From Tricholomella constricta (lineage: Eukaryota > Basidiomycota > Agaricomycetes > Agaricales > Lyophyllaceae), in NCBI GenBank assembly GCA_013368375.1, contig JAACJP010000012.1, positions 310,001 to 374,000 on the forward strand: DNA of 64,000 nucleotides, written 5' to 3'. Positions 1 through 11,475 of the stretch are shown here, in pieces. Numbering within the stretch: the first letter of the stretch is position 1; each line of letters opens with the position of its first letter. Below the pieces are notes generated by a model. It saw only the letters and a program-made list of their open reading frames with translations, was not told the origin of the DNA and did not search any database. The translations under genes were made by a program, and so were the position numbers.

Positions 1-118
1 TTCTGTCAACGCCTGCTGTTTTAGTTGCTGTGCCCCAAAAAAGATTGTAAGTAATACTAATAGTCAGTGAAATCATGAACAACGAAATAAATTAGATATT
101 GTTTGATAGTGCGTTAAA

Positions 119-2156
119 TCATCGCTTCCTTTTCGTACCAGCCACGGGCGAGTCCTTGCCCTTTCGCGTCCGCAGGGGTGCAGGGAAAGCGTCGCTGTCC
201 TCGTCTTCGTCGACCAGCCGCCGCCCATCCTTATCCGCGGTCCGAATGTCTCCTATGCCCAGACCTCTAATTCCACTCGTGTTGGGGCCAATCATCTCAG
301 GGCCGTCAATCTCCTGCCCGGAACCCGATTGTGCGTCGTCGTCGTCGTCCTCATCATCGGCATATACGCGCGACTGCGCTTGCGCAATCGCAGCCGCAAT
401 TTCCGCACTGATGCTAGCCACCCGAACTTCCAAGGGCTCATCCTGGAGCGCACCGCCCGCTGCCGGGAGGATGGCGTTCCCGCCAGCTTGAAATAGTGCA
501 GAAATTGTCCGAACCGATTCTGCCAGGTCTTGGTCGTCATCCTCTTCTTCGTTTATTCTCCGTTTTTTTCCCTTAAAGTTGTATTTCCTGCGGTAAGAAA
601 TCGTTGAGATTGAAGGATTAACACATGTGGTATGCAAATTAATAAGAACGAAAACTGACACATTCGGATCTGGTTCCCATGATGGATCATGGGTACGCAT
701 ATGTGTCGTTAGCGTTGTCCGCCTGGTGAACGTCTTCTCGCATGTTGGGTCCTCACACTTGTATGGGCGTTTTCCTGTATGTGTTCTTCGATGTCGCGCA
801 AGGCTACTTGAATCACCAAAAGTCTTGCCACATCCTGGGTATTCGCAACAATGTGGCTTCTCGCCCGTATGTACTCGTGCATGAACCTGAAGTGCTGATC
901 GCTGATATACAAAAATTAAAAGAGTGATGTGCCGAAAAATAACGGTGGATTACCTGGATAAATGTCTTACCGCAGCCCTCATGGCTGCAGACAAACGGTC
1001 GTTCGCCCGTGTGGATTCGCATATGGCGAGCGAGATCGCTCCGACGAGTAAAGGATTTATGACACTGGTCTTGTTCGCATGCATGGACATGAGGGCCTTT
1101 ATCCTTGTCCTTTAGCTTCTTGGGAGACTTCTTTAGTAGCCCATTGGCTGGGAGAGGTATTGTAGATGTTGACGCAACAGGTTGAGACCCTGATGCGCGA
1201 TTTAAGGATACCAGGTTGGGCGTCGTTGTTTGATTAAGGTGAGTTTCAGAATCCGCAATTTGATGGACATGGGATACCACTGGCGAGGCATCAGGTGTCG
1301 AAATTCCATTTCCATGTCCATGCTCAGGACCAGGTTCGAATTGGGCAGAGAGTTGATTCAAGATGTCGTTGATGTCAGAGAATTCCCCGGGTACGGGAGG
1401 AGGACTTCTGGGGGGCGTACCTGGTCGCGCCCGTGAGTTAGCGGGGTTCGTGTGTGGCTCTCCGTTGCCGTTGATAGTGAGATCTTCATGGTCACTTTCA
1501 CTGTCGCGATCGGTAAACAGGTAATCTGAACCTTCTGATCCGCTCCTGGCTTCCCCTCTTCTCCTCGTCCTGTGAGGCAATCCAGAAGCCTCGCCCGCGG
1601 TAAGTGAGTGGAATGCGGGGGCAGTCCTCGTCGTCCTCTGCTCCTTGCCAGATATCGCAGCCTCGCGTTGCCGCGCGTACTCGGGATCTTTTGCGGCAAG
1701 CTCTTCGGCCACGCGTTCGTTCTCTGCAGCTTGGGCATGGGCAGCTTGAAGCACGGCTGCAAGGCCACTTAGATTGAGACCGAACCCAACAATGTTATCG
1801 CCGGACATTTGGTGATCGGTCCCAACGCCGCCATTGGGCCCCAAGGACATATTAGCTTGCTGTTGCTGAGCAGCGGCGCTGAGGAGGGCAGCAGAGGCAG
1901 CAGAGGCGTTCTGATTGAGCAAAGTCGCGATTTCGCGTTCGAGCATTTCAACAGAGAAGGCCTCTGAGGGTGCGAGGTGTGACGAGTGGGCGGCACCAGA
2001 ATAGGACTCATGGAGGTTCGAGTCGAAGGGGGTGGACGAGGAGGAGTGGTGGTGGTCGTTGTGTGGGCGAGAAGTTGGATCGAGGTCAGGGTCGTCGTCT
2101 ATTGTCTCATCGTGGACGACGTCGGAGAGATTGAGGACGTGGTCGTCGTGGTCCAT
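119..2156 (-). CDS. C2H2 zinc-finger transcription factor, four tandem fingers
   Basis: Three exons on the minus strand (954-2156, 660-901, 119-587) give a 637-residue protein. The N-terminal ~370 residues are acidic and low-complexity (Ser, Asp, Ala, Gln stretches). Then come four consecutive C2H2 fingers joined by TGERP/TGEKP/TGKRP linkers: finger 1 is in exon 1, finger 2 is split by the first intron, and fingers 3-4 are in exon 2. The C-terminal exon is rich in Asp/Glu runs with a Lys/Arg-rich end (KGKKRR, TKRKR), suggesting a nuclear localisation signal. The finger arrangement resembles fungal C2H2 regulators described as metallothionein or zinc-response activators, but the target cannot be assigned. 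The second intron (588-659, 72 nt) has no in-frame stop, so its retention would still give an open frame. It shares a 202-bp upstream spacer with the divergent PMP3-like gene. Confidence 0.88.
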
Positions 2157-2358
2157 GGTGGTGGAAGGGAGAGGCCGGATTTGGCAGGAGATACCCAGGG
2201 TGAACCGAGGCGAGGAGCTGTTTATTAGCTAATATATAGCTAAGCCCTGGCTAAGTGTTAAGTTATTGCCAGGAGAGCTCTAGCCATTACCACGACTCCA
2301 CCCGTCAATCTCTGCCCGTCCAGCGGCCTGCGCCATTCATTCATGACCTAGAACCCCT
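2157..2358. promoter_or_regulatory. Short divergent promoter between zinc-finger gene and PMP3-like gene
   Basis: A 202-bp spacer separates two start codons that point away from each other, so it must contain both promoters and 5' UTRs. I see no further coding potential and no convincing TATA box at a fixed distance from either ATG. Confidence 0.5.
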
Positions 2359-3325
2359 ATGGCCTCGTACGTCCCTAAACAGATTGACCTCACTCCCAAG
2401 CGCCATCATGGCTATGCTGTCCTGCTCTTTATCATGGGCACTTTGTTCCCTCCACTTGGTGCGCTCAATCCATCCACAACTCTGATATGAATGTTGATCA
2501 CTCTTTCAGCCGTCGCTGCAAGGTTCGGAATAGGAAAGGACTTCTGGCTTAATGTTCTTCTAACCATTTGTGGTTATATACCTGGTAGGCCAACTGCCGC
2601 TCATATTCCTGTTTTACTGACAGTTTTCATCTAGGCCACGGCCATAACTTCTACATCCAGGTACAAAGCTCTGGATCTCTAACTGGACCATCGCTCATCT
2701 CTTCCTGTAGAACATACGGAACAACAAGAACCACGCTCGCACTCCCAAGTGGGTTCAGCGCTACGGTCTTGTCGACACCTCGACAATCAAGCGCCACCAG
2801 CGCAGGTCGCAATGGGCCAATCGCTACAGCGACCGCCTTCCAAACTCGACTCTTGAAGGCCAGCCGTATGCGGAGGGACAGGAGCAGGCCTCCAGCGTCG
2901 ATCTACCGTCCCTTGAGTCTCGGCCCCCACGCCAGCCGAATGGAGACCTCTGGCGCCCAGAGGACGAATCCTACTACAATCCCGACAGCCACTCTGGATC
3001 GTCTGGTCGCTGGCATTACCCCGCCAATTTTGAAGACGCTGCTCTCCCTAAGCGCAAGAAGGAGAAGAAGGTGAAAAAGGACCGATGGGCGCGGACAGAG
3101 GATGCATATTCCATCTCAGAGGAACAGAGCCAGAAAAAGAGGTCGAAGAGGAAAAAAAAGAAGGATAGGTCGTCAATCGCGGGTGACAGCATGAATTCTC
3201 GGGATTCTACCACAGACTTCCCCGAAGACGCGGAGGGCGGGCTGTATGGCGACACAACGACAAGAGCGAGGGAACCGCAAACAAAGGACAAGGCGGGAGA
3301 TGAGGTCTTTGAGCATCAGTTTTGA
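2359..3325 (+). CDS. PMP3/UPF0057-family small membrane protein with long hydrophilic tail
   Basis: Four exons (2359-2458, 2510-2584, 2635-2660, 2711-3325) give 271 residues. Residues ~15-60 match the PMP3/RCI2/UPF0057 family: two hydrophobic segments (AVLLFIMGTLFPPLAVAARFG and FWLNVLLTICGYIPGHGHNF) around the conserved Pro-Pro and the conserved GYIPG-H turn. Family members are plasma-membrane proteolipids linked to cation homeostasis and membrane potential under stress. Yeast Pmp3 is only ~55 residues. Here a ~190-residue hydrophilic extension follows, with a strongly basic Lys-rich stretch and an acidic Ser-rich end, as in longer basidiomycete members. The extension probably lies in the cytosol. 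The assignment of the N-terminal domain is firm; the role of the tail is unknown. Confidence 0.85.
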
Positions 3326-3671
3326 GTGGGAAAGGAGTTTAATTTCGGATGATGTGGTATGTAGTGAACACAATTTCGGTTGTATCTCTCATGGTTCTGT
3401 AACCTGAATTATGCGTGCGCCCGACATGGGTCTAGATGGTATGAATGGCATTTATATTATTAAATTGACTTGGCAAGCATGGTTTGCCTTCGTGGATGCG
3501 AGTCATTTGACCCTTCCATGGTTCCGGACTTCGACGCGTTCACATCCCTTCCCATAGACCCAAAGACCATATGCATTTTGGGTCATATCAAATTGATAAC
3601 TCCGCATTGTCGACCCCCGTTTGATCCTTTAAAAGTCGAAGCATCTGCAGCCATGTTCTACCTAGCGCATC
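3326..3671. other. Intergenic, no gene seen
   Basis: This 346-bp spacer lies between the PMP3-like stop and the PNGase-like start and presumably holds the terminator of the first and the promoter of the second. Open frames that cross it lack introns or family similarity that would make them credible. Confidence 0.5.
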
Positions 3672-5988
3672 ATGTTCTCGCTTTTCTGGTTACTCGCTGT
3701 TTGCTTGCTCCACGCGTGCGCAGCTCGTGGGACTGTACTCAGGAATTTCCAAGTCGCCCAACCGGCCGTTGTTCCTCATGATGCCAAACAGTGCACGATC
3801 AAAGTTCTCCAGTCCGTCCCTCCTGCTGCGTTTCGTGCGCCATACTGATCACAGGTTTTAGACGAGATTTCGCTTTTTCATTTGGCAGGTGATATAATCC
3901 TCCGCTCTCCTCCTTCTTTCACTGAATCGAGATAATTAGTGCCGAGGTTGTCCAGCTCACGTAAGTTCATCCGTGCGACAACGGCTCAAATTGAATAGTA
4001 TAGTAACAACCTGGTCGTCGGGCAGGCCTCCAACGGATTGTGGGCCTCTTGGCTCTTGGGCAGCCATCACTCTGAACTTGACAGTGACTTCCAACGGCAC
4101 ACAATTTGATCGTTTGGCCCATTTTACATTTCAGAACGTGGAAAGTAAGTCACTGACTCACTGCCATTGGTATTGCGTTTTTATGATTAACCTCGAAGTC
4201 TGGCGAACGTCAACTCCCGAACCCACACGCGGAGACGGAATCATCTGGACCTATATCAAAGATGTGTCACAATACACGCCATTGTTCGCGGAACCTGGTA
4301 CTTTCATTTTCCAGCTGGACAACCTGATCCAACCGGGTCTTGACGGCATATATTCGAGTGAGCATGTTTTGAATAACTTCTAGAGATTATATTGACTTGT
4401 ATGATAAAGCTACTGTACACGCAACGTTCTATGCCTCCTCGAACAGGCACCCACCTGTAAAGAAAGCTGATCTCATCATCCCCCTCTCGACGCTCGCAAA
4501 CAATACTGGCAATCAGGCTTCTGTACCCCCGAGCTTTTCTGTATGTCTCCATGTGCACGAAATCCAGTGTGAGCGCTGATAACTCCGAATTCTACTTCAG
4601 CGAAACGTCACTTTTCCGATGAACACTGTTAAGGTTTTCGCAGAACTATTTGCGTCGGGCAACGGCCAAGAAGAATTTTGGGTAGGTGCATGCAATGACT
4701 CGGGGATACTCAGACTAACACTTGCAGTAGTATTTCAACGCTGCCAATAAGTTTTTGCCAAATCTTCCAGCCGATACAACCTTCGGCCAGGGGCCTTTCC
4801 GGGAGGTCCGACTCCTCATTGATGGTAGAATTGCAGGTGCTGTCCTGCCGTATCCCGTCATCTTCACGGGAGGTTTTGTTCCAAGTCTTTGGAGGTCAGT
4901 GCGTTCCCTCAAAAGATGATCTGTTTGTAATCTGTTTAGGCCCATCGCTGCATACGGTGCCATAGATCTTCCGACCTATTTCCTTGATGTAACGCCGTTC
5001 GTACCGCTCCTGACTGACGGAAAACCCCATCAATTTACTATCGACGTCGTATCGGCGGAGGATGATCACACCATTCTGCAGAACTGGTACGTTTCTGGCC
5101 TTCTGCAGGTCGTCACCGATTCTTCCTCAAAACCTACCACTGGAAATATCACCGTCTACGATGCACCTCTGTTTGCCCAGACTACAAGCAGCGGTACCGT
5201 TGGCGCCGGAAGCGTCAACATAACAGTGAAGGCCACTCGCAAGCTTCATCTTGAAGCTCACATTCTAAGCGGAAGCGGAAAATCTACCCATGCTGTCTGG
5301 ACTCAAGAGCTCTCCTTTTCCAACAGGCAGAGTTTCACAGAGAATGCCAAGTTCCAGGTATGTTAGATCTCCTTCTGTCTCAGCGTTAATCGCTGAAAGC
5401 TTAGTAAGGTCCTACGCCAAATTGCCTCAGGCCGTGCTTTCTCCACGCACAACGGCGTGCCTTCTGTTGTGGATGTTTTCTCCTATCCTTTGAATGTCGA
5501 TTTTGCTTTCCTGGGTCCCGACCAACGAAACTGTATGTTATCGTTGTTTAAATTAGACACTCTGGTGCCCATCCAATTTGACACTTTTTCCACAGGGACC
5601 ACCCGCATCGACCACTCCTTCGATCGAGTCGTGCTTCCCAGCCCCCTAATTGTGGGGTCGACAATTAAGGAGCGCCAAGTTACTGGTAAGGACTTTGTCA
5701 ACCTTTACTTTGACAAGCTCGTTCAAACAATATTTAGATGGGTTTTTCCAACTCGCGACTGGTGGCAATTTTGGTAACGGGACAAGCAACAATACTTTCG
5801 CCTACGCCGATCTCGCTGGGAATACCTACGCCCGCGATGTTAATGCTGCTCTCAACGTCATCACCTTGGACCGGGAAACCGGTAACCTGGCTGATCCTGG
5901 GCTGAGAGGCGACTCTCTGAGCATATTCGATGTTTTGCAAGCCTCTGTTTACGGGGGTGCGCGGCTTCCGGGGGGAAGAGGGTTATGA
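3672..5988 (+). CDS. Secreted peptide-N4-(N-acetyl-beta-glucosaminyl)asparagine amidase A-like protein
   Basis: Twelve exons (3672-3811, 3862-3888, 3940-3960, 4026-4144, 4199-4357, 4410-4540, 4601-4681, 4731-4894, 4940-5357, 5409-5532, 5596-5685, 5738-5988) splice to exactly 575 codons. The protein starts with a hydrophobic signal peptide (MFSLFWLLAVCLLHACA). PNGase A family hallmarks follow: TPPTDCG near the N-terminus, NGTQFDRL, VEIWRTSTPEPT, GIIWTYIKDVS, the FGQGPFREVRLLIDG block, and a C-terminal FGNGTSNNTF...RDVNA...ITLDRETG region. These enzymes release N-glycans from glycopeptides by cleaving the GlcNAc-Asn bond. Several N-x-S/T sites suggest the protein is itself glycosylated. An upstream in-frame ATG in another frame (3654) was not used because it runs into a stop. 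Catalytic competence cannot be judged from sequence alone. Confidence 0.85.
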
Positions 5989-6456
5989 CCTTGCAGGCCA
6001 AACATCATTCTCCAGGCTGTGTCCCTCGGGTCGTTTAGTTATAGGCTTTCATGTTCATGCTCATAGTCTATTCTGTGTTTCTATTTCGGCCATTCTTAAC
6101 GGGGTATTTGGTGATACTGAGACACTTGATTGCGTGGATGAATTTCTAGGCGTCTCAATGGTAGTTCGCCCGCACGTTTCCTATAAGGATTCGATGCTCA
6201 AGTAGTCACCATTCCTCTTTTTGAGACCCTCTTCGGGATATTCTGCCAAGTTCACATATATTTTACTTTTTATTGACCTACGCTGTCTAAGTGGTTTTTC
6301 AGGTTGCTCAACCTCTTCTAGTTTCTGAAGACGCCCGACAGTGCACGTTTCAAATTCTCGAGTGATTATTGGGTGATCTATACTTCTCTTCTGTTAAACG
6401 GCAGCCTCATTTTGCAGATGTGGTTTTGCTTTCTCGTTCGGAAAGTGCATCCATAT
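5989..6456. other. Intergenic, 3' flank of PNGase-like gene
   Basis: The stretch is AT-rich and lies between the amidase stop codon and the left end of the MITE. I see no credible exon chain. Confidence 0.4.
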
Positions 6457-6490
6457 AGGAGGGGGGCCTATGCTGTAAGAGGCTATATCC
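6457..6490 (+). repeat. Left terminal inverted repeat of MITE
   Basis: This 34-bp repeat matches the reverse complement of 7059-7092 at 33 of 34 positions. The 8-bp duplication ATCCATAT lies immediately outside it. Confidence 0.8.
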
Positions 6491-7058
6491 AAAAACCCCA
6501 AAATTCGCAATTTCTGTCCTGGTCAATTTTGCCGGTTTCTGTACCCATCAGGATCGGGTGCTTCCAAATTAGGCAATTTATGTACTTGATAACGATCAAA
6601 CATGTATTGTTTTTCTATAACTATAATGAGGGTATAGTATAGCCTAGGACTGTAAAGTAGTGTAGAGATAGCAGAAAGCACCAGCTCTAATCATTGTCCG
6701 AGTCAGAGTCCAACTCTGAGACAGTTCCTGAGGTGAGCGTGTTCTTATTTGGAAGCCTGGGCATGGCGGGGACATGCCAAACCGCTCGCTGACTGCGAAA
6801 CGGCGGGTGGCAGGCACAAATGTGGAGAAAAGAGGCAGGGGCGGGGGGTGACAATATGGCGGCGCTCTGTTAGTGCCAGACAGGCGGCCTTTAGCGCTGC
6901 TAGCACACGTGGTTTTCTGTACTCGTAGGATCGGTCAACACAGCTGGGTCCAGGCTTCTGCACCCAGGCGGGATCGGGGAGCACACCCAAATTTGGCGGT
7001 TTATGTACTTATAGGATCGGTGAAAACGGCCAATTTTTCCCAGTTTCTGTACTTCTTA

Positions 7059-7092
7059 GGATATAGCCTCTCACAGCATAGGCCCCCCTCCT
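7059..7092 (-). repeat. Right terminal inverted repeat of MITE
   Basis: This is the inverted partner of 6457-6490, with the second copy of ATCCATAT immediately outside it. Confidence 0.8.
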
Positions 7093-7100
7093 ATCCATAT

Positions 7101-7547
7101 ACTCAATAGCATATCCCACGTTGACTGACCAGTCACCAGTGCCCAAGTGGTCAATTGACGTTCGTAAATTTCGCCTCAACGTCCGCCTTGAGGCTGGCAT
7201 GACTGTGGATCCGTTGGCTCATTGGCTAAAATTAGTTTCAACTTCAGTGCCGTCGAATGGAATATTCACCGTCGAAAGTATGTCAATCTTGACGTGCAGA
7301 GGGGCTTATCCTGAGGTGTAAAATACGGATAGATTTCTATTTATGGGGTAACCAACAGTACACAAAGCCCCTTGCGATCCTTGAATGATAACTTGGCGCG
7401 ATGTCGGTCTAATTGCCTGTGTTGAAAAGCACCGATTACTATGTTGAGACAGCGGCGTGTGTCTGGGGTCTGTCCGATGAAGACAGCATAGCTTGGTTCG
7501 TTGAGAACTTTTCTTGAGATCAAGGCTCTCATCTGAACTATGGCGAC
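7101..7547. other. Intergenic, no gene seen
   Basis: This stretch lies between the right target-site duplication of the MITE and the stop codon of the C1-THF synthase gene. A 66-codon frame at 7121-7321 has no recognisable similarity or splice context and is not called. Confidence 0.4.
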
Positions 7548-10500
7548 TTAAAAGAGGCCAACAACATCCCCGGATTCGGGGTCAAGGCCGACCTCCCAAA
7601 AGCCTGAAAAGAGGTCAGAAAGTCACCAGGACAATGGTGACGTATGTCAACGAACCTGGGCGTGTTCCAAGGCCAGGCATGGTTTGCATGTCGCCTAGGA
7701 GAGGATACAGGAATCCTGCGCCAGCAGAGAGACGGACGGCGGTGATGGGAATTGTGAATCCTAACGTGCTTAAGTAGTTAGGAACATGATCTCCTTTGGG
7801 TGGGCAGTGGAAGGCTCACCAGTAGGGACGTTCTTGAGCTTGGCATCATGAGAAAATGAATATTGCGTTTTCGCCATGCAGACTGCAAGGGAGTAAGCAA
7901 AGGCCAACGACGAACCGTAAGAACGATCACATACTGGGCAGATTGCCGTAGCCCTGGCGAGTATACGTTTCCACCTGCTTGCGTGCCAGATCACTGAGCT
8001 CAATACCATCCGCGCCATAGATCTCCTTCGAGATGACGGAAATCTTTTCTTCAATCGAAAGATTGAGGTCGTAGAGGTACTTGAAGTTTGAAGGACCTTC
8101 GCACGTCGCGATAACAGCCTCTGCTAAGGCGCGAGCACCTACACCACCTTCAGCCCAGTGGTTGGTGACGACGGCCGCATCTGCACCACCCGCCAGAGAC
8201 TCATGACGAACCAAGTCGAGCTCAGCGGCAGTATCAGACCTAGAGTTTAGGTCAATGCCTTGCCAAAGGAGGACGACGGCTACTTACGCAAACTGGTTGA
8301 TAGCAACAATAACCTTGATTCCAAATTTTTGAGAGTTTTGAATGTGCTTGACCAGGTTTTTGCATCCTTCCTTGAGGGTGACAAGGTCCTCAGATGTGTA
8401 GGTCTCGTGCAAAGGCTTGCCAGGGGTAACATCAGGTCCGCCGCCGTGCATTTTGAGCGCACGAGTAGTGGCGACAATGATCGTGGCATCAGGGTTCAGT
8501 CCACTGACGCGGCACTTGATGTTGCAGAATTTCTCCATGCCCATATCCGCGCCAAAGCCACCTTCAGTTAGGACATAACCTACGCGATCGGGGGAATCGC
8601 CCTCCTCCGTTCCAGCCAGCTTGAGTGCTACCATATCGGCAAGGATAGATGAATTTCCGTGGGCGATGTTGGCGAAGGGTCCCGCATGCACGAATACAGG
8701 AGTACCCTTGGTTTCGATGAGTTTTCATGCGCCATACACGCAAGATAAATAAACATGCTTACTTGCAAGGTTTGCATCAAGTTGGGTTTGATCGCATCTT
8801 TCATGAGAACGGCCAGTGCACCGGAGACGCCAATATCGTCAGCAGTGATAGGGTCACCCTGCTTGCTTGTAGCAACGACCATAGCGCCCAAACGCGCCTT
8901 CATGTCCTCGAGGCCCGTCGTCAAAGCCAAGACAGCCATGCATTCACTTGCGACAGCGATGTCAAATCCAGCCTCACGTTCGTGTCCCTTTTCGGTGGGG
9001 TTGCGACCGATGGTAATCTTCCGCAAGAACCTGTCGTTGGTGTCCAACACGCGATTCCAAGTAATGGTGTCCAAGTCAACGTCGAGACGCGCGAAACGAG
9101 TGATCTCCTCGGGCGTGAGGTCGTTGGGGTCGGTTTTGTTAATACCTAGTTTCTGAAGTCGCTTGAACATGAGGGGTGCGAATTCACGCTTTCCTTTCTT
9201 GGTGGGAACAAGGCGACTGTACAAAGCCTAGAGAGAAGAGACTCAACACTCAGTCGTTGTGAAGAAAAACGAATCTCCTACCTTATCACTCTGAGTAGCT
9301 TCGTGGAAGATACGCGCATCCAGGGCAGCCGCTAGAAGGGGAATAGTCAAAAGGTAGGCATATGTAGCTGCACGTTCTCTTACCGAGTAGGTTGTTTGCA
9401 GCGGTCACAGCATGGATATCACCGGTCAAGTGCAGATTAAACTAGATAAAAAGTCAACTACCGTCTTTGTAGAAGATATACATGACAAACCTCGTCCATT
9501 GGAATGACTTGACTATAACCACCACCCGCAGCTCCTCCTTTGATGCCGAAAGTGGGACCTTGACTGGGTTGACGGACACAAGCAAATGCAGGACGGCCAA
9601 GTTCCGCTCCGAGCGCTTGAACCAAACCGAGGGTAGTTGTAGACTTACCCTCACCCAATGGTGTGGGGGTTATACTAGAGTGCGTCAGGTCAAGAGCAAC
9701 ATGTGTTGAAAACTACGGACATACCCAGCAACGACGATGTATTTCCCATTCTTGCGATGCGCCAGGCGGTCCAAAACGCTGAGATCAACTTTGGCTTTGT
9801 ATTTTCCAAAGCTCTCAAGCTCGTCCGGAAGCAGCCCAATTTCGTGAGCGAGTTGGGTAATGGGCTTGGGCGTCTGAGCCCGGGCGATTTCAAGATCACT
9901 AGGCACCTTCTCCAGGACCTTCAATTTCAGAGGCTTGACCTTGCGCTCGCGAGTTGTGTTCCAAAGGCGTTCGGCGGATTGCAAAGTATTTTCCATAAGC
10001 ATGGCCACGGTCATTGGTCCAACACCTCCAGGGACAGGGGTTATATGCGATGCGACTGCAGCCGCCGAAGAGTATTCGACATCTCCGACGAGGCGTTGAC
10101 CAGATTTCTTTGTGGCGTCTAGTAAAGGTGTAAGTAAACACTCACAAGTCGTGCTCACAACTGATTTACCAGGGATATAATTGATTCCAACATCAATGAC
10201 AACTGCACCAGGCTTAATCCAAGATCCTTTGATAAGTTCTGCCTTTCCAATTGCTGCCACAACAATATCCGCAGTTTTGACCTGTGAAAAATAGTTAAAT
10301 TCACGTGAAATATAGCGTTAATCACGATACATACGATGTTCTCGATATTTTTTGTTCGACTATGGCATTGGGTCACGGTGGCGTCGCGATTTCTCAACAT
10401 GGAGGCGACTGGGCTACCGACGATATCACTGCGGCCAAGGACGACGGTGTTCGAACCAGATATGGGCACACCGGTGGACTCCAGAAGGCGAATGACCGCA

Positions 10501-11076
10501 GACGGGGTGCAAGGCGCGAACAATGGCACAGATGCACGCGAGGAGAGGTGTCCAATGTTGTAGGCATGGAACCTGTGGGCGGGTGAGTGTGTATTTTTAG
10601 ATTGAGAAGATCGTACACACCCATCGACATCCTTTTCGGGACTTACCGCCTCGGTCACGAGTCGTTCGCCCTCTGGAGTGACATGGTCGCCGAGAGGAAG
10701 TTGCACGAGAATACCACTGATCTGTTCGTCGTCGTTGAGTTTCCTGACAGTCTCTACAACCTCCTCGGGGCTCGTCTCGGCGGGAAGTGTGACGTGCTTG
10801 AACTTGATGCCAACTTCTTCGGCCGCTTTAGCTTTCATCCGAACATACACGGCTGAGTCTGGACGATCGCCAGCCTGCACGATGGCAAGGGTGGGCTGGA
10901 AACGGGGATATGTTGCCTGCATCGTTTTGATGCGGTCCGCAACACCCTCACGGACCGCCCTGAGCAGAGTATCGGTGTCAATATAGAGTCAAAGCTGGAT
11001 CAAATGGTCAGGCGACGTACTTTGCCAACGCAGTCCCATTAATGACCTTTGCACCACCTTCAGCCTGAGTCGCCAT
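7548..11076 (-). CDS. ADE3: C-1-tetrahydrofolate synthase, trifunctional (dehydrogenase/cyclohydrolase/formyl-THF synthetase)
   Basis: This is a multi-exon minus-strand gene, start at 11076 ([19 protein letters not shown]), stop TAA at 7548-7550. The N-terminal ~300 residues are the MTHFD dehydrogenase/cyclohydrolase domain: [14 protein letters not shown], the [11 protein letters not shown] motif, the KDVDG motif, [11 protein letters not shown] and the [14 protein letters not shown] signature. The remaining ~630 residues are formate-THF ligase: a P-loop [28 protein letters not shown], the [18 protein letters not shown] block and a C-terminal [15 protein letters not shown] final intron (~53 nt) splits the last Gly codon before [17 protein letters not shown]. 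No mitochondrial presequence is evident, so the cytosolic enzyme is most likely. It interconverts one-carbon THF forms for purine synthesis and for thymidylate and methionine supply. Its 3' end faces the amidase gene and MITE; its 5' end faces GrpE. Confidence 0.95.
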
Positions 11077-11475
11077 CGTTCGTAGATGATAAACGGATAA
11101 GAAGCGGGGTGGAAGCTGGAGCTTCCGGTAAATAGACATCCGCATTTGTTTACGCCGGTTTGATAAAACAAAACCAGAGAAAAAACGAGGGGGGGCTAAA
11201 GAGAGGGAACCCAGGAAGGGGAAGAAAGCAAGGCTTTATTATAGGTGTGCCTGCACCTTGTTGGAACCTTGGGGGATCCGAGTCACAAAATCGAGAGGCT
11301 CTGTGGGGTCTAAGCTCAAATTTTTCCTCTTGTTTGTCCGTCCCGGTGCGCCAGGTTAAATGCCGGAGTTTTTACTTTTCCCACGCTAAAATTTGTGGCA
11401 ATTTTTTTTGGCGGAAATAAACGGCACAAAATCTCACAACGCAATACCTACGCCCAATACTCAGACGCGACGACG
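11077..11475. promoter_or_regulatory. Divergent promoter region of C1-THF synthase and GrpE
   Basis: This 399-bp spacer lies between two diverging start codons. It includes G-rich tracts and pyrimidine-rich stretches, but no defined motif that I can place with confidence. Confidence 0.45.

Larger units (their letters stand above)
6457..7092. mobile_element. Non-autonomous hAT-type element (MITE), 636 bp
   Basis: The element has 34-bp terminal inverted repeats, 6457-6490 and 7059-7092, differing at one position; both start AGGAGGGGGGCCTATGCTGT. It is flanked by a perfect 8-bp direct repeat ATCCATAT (6449-6456 and 7093-7100), which fits the hAT target-site consensus nTnnnnAn. No transposase frame is present. 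The interior carries several copies of a subterminal motif (TT(C/A)TGTACT followed by AGGATCGG), expected for transposase binding sites. It lies between the convergent 3' ends of the PNGase-like and C1-THF synthase genes and disrupts neither. Confidence 0.8.

Noticed and set aside
99..491. Plus-strand Ser-rich ORF
   Set aside because: It is the reverse of the acidic C-terminal exon of the zinc-finger gene.
7121..7777. Possible small genes between the MITE and the C1-THF synthase start of coding
   Set aside because: Part of this region is the antisense of the last exons of the C1-THF synthase gene; the remaining frame at 7121-7321 has no supporting motif.
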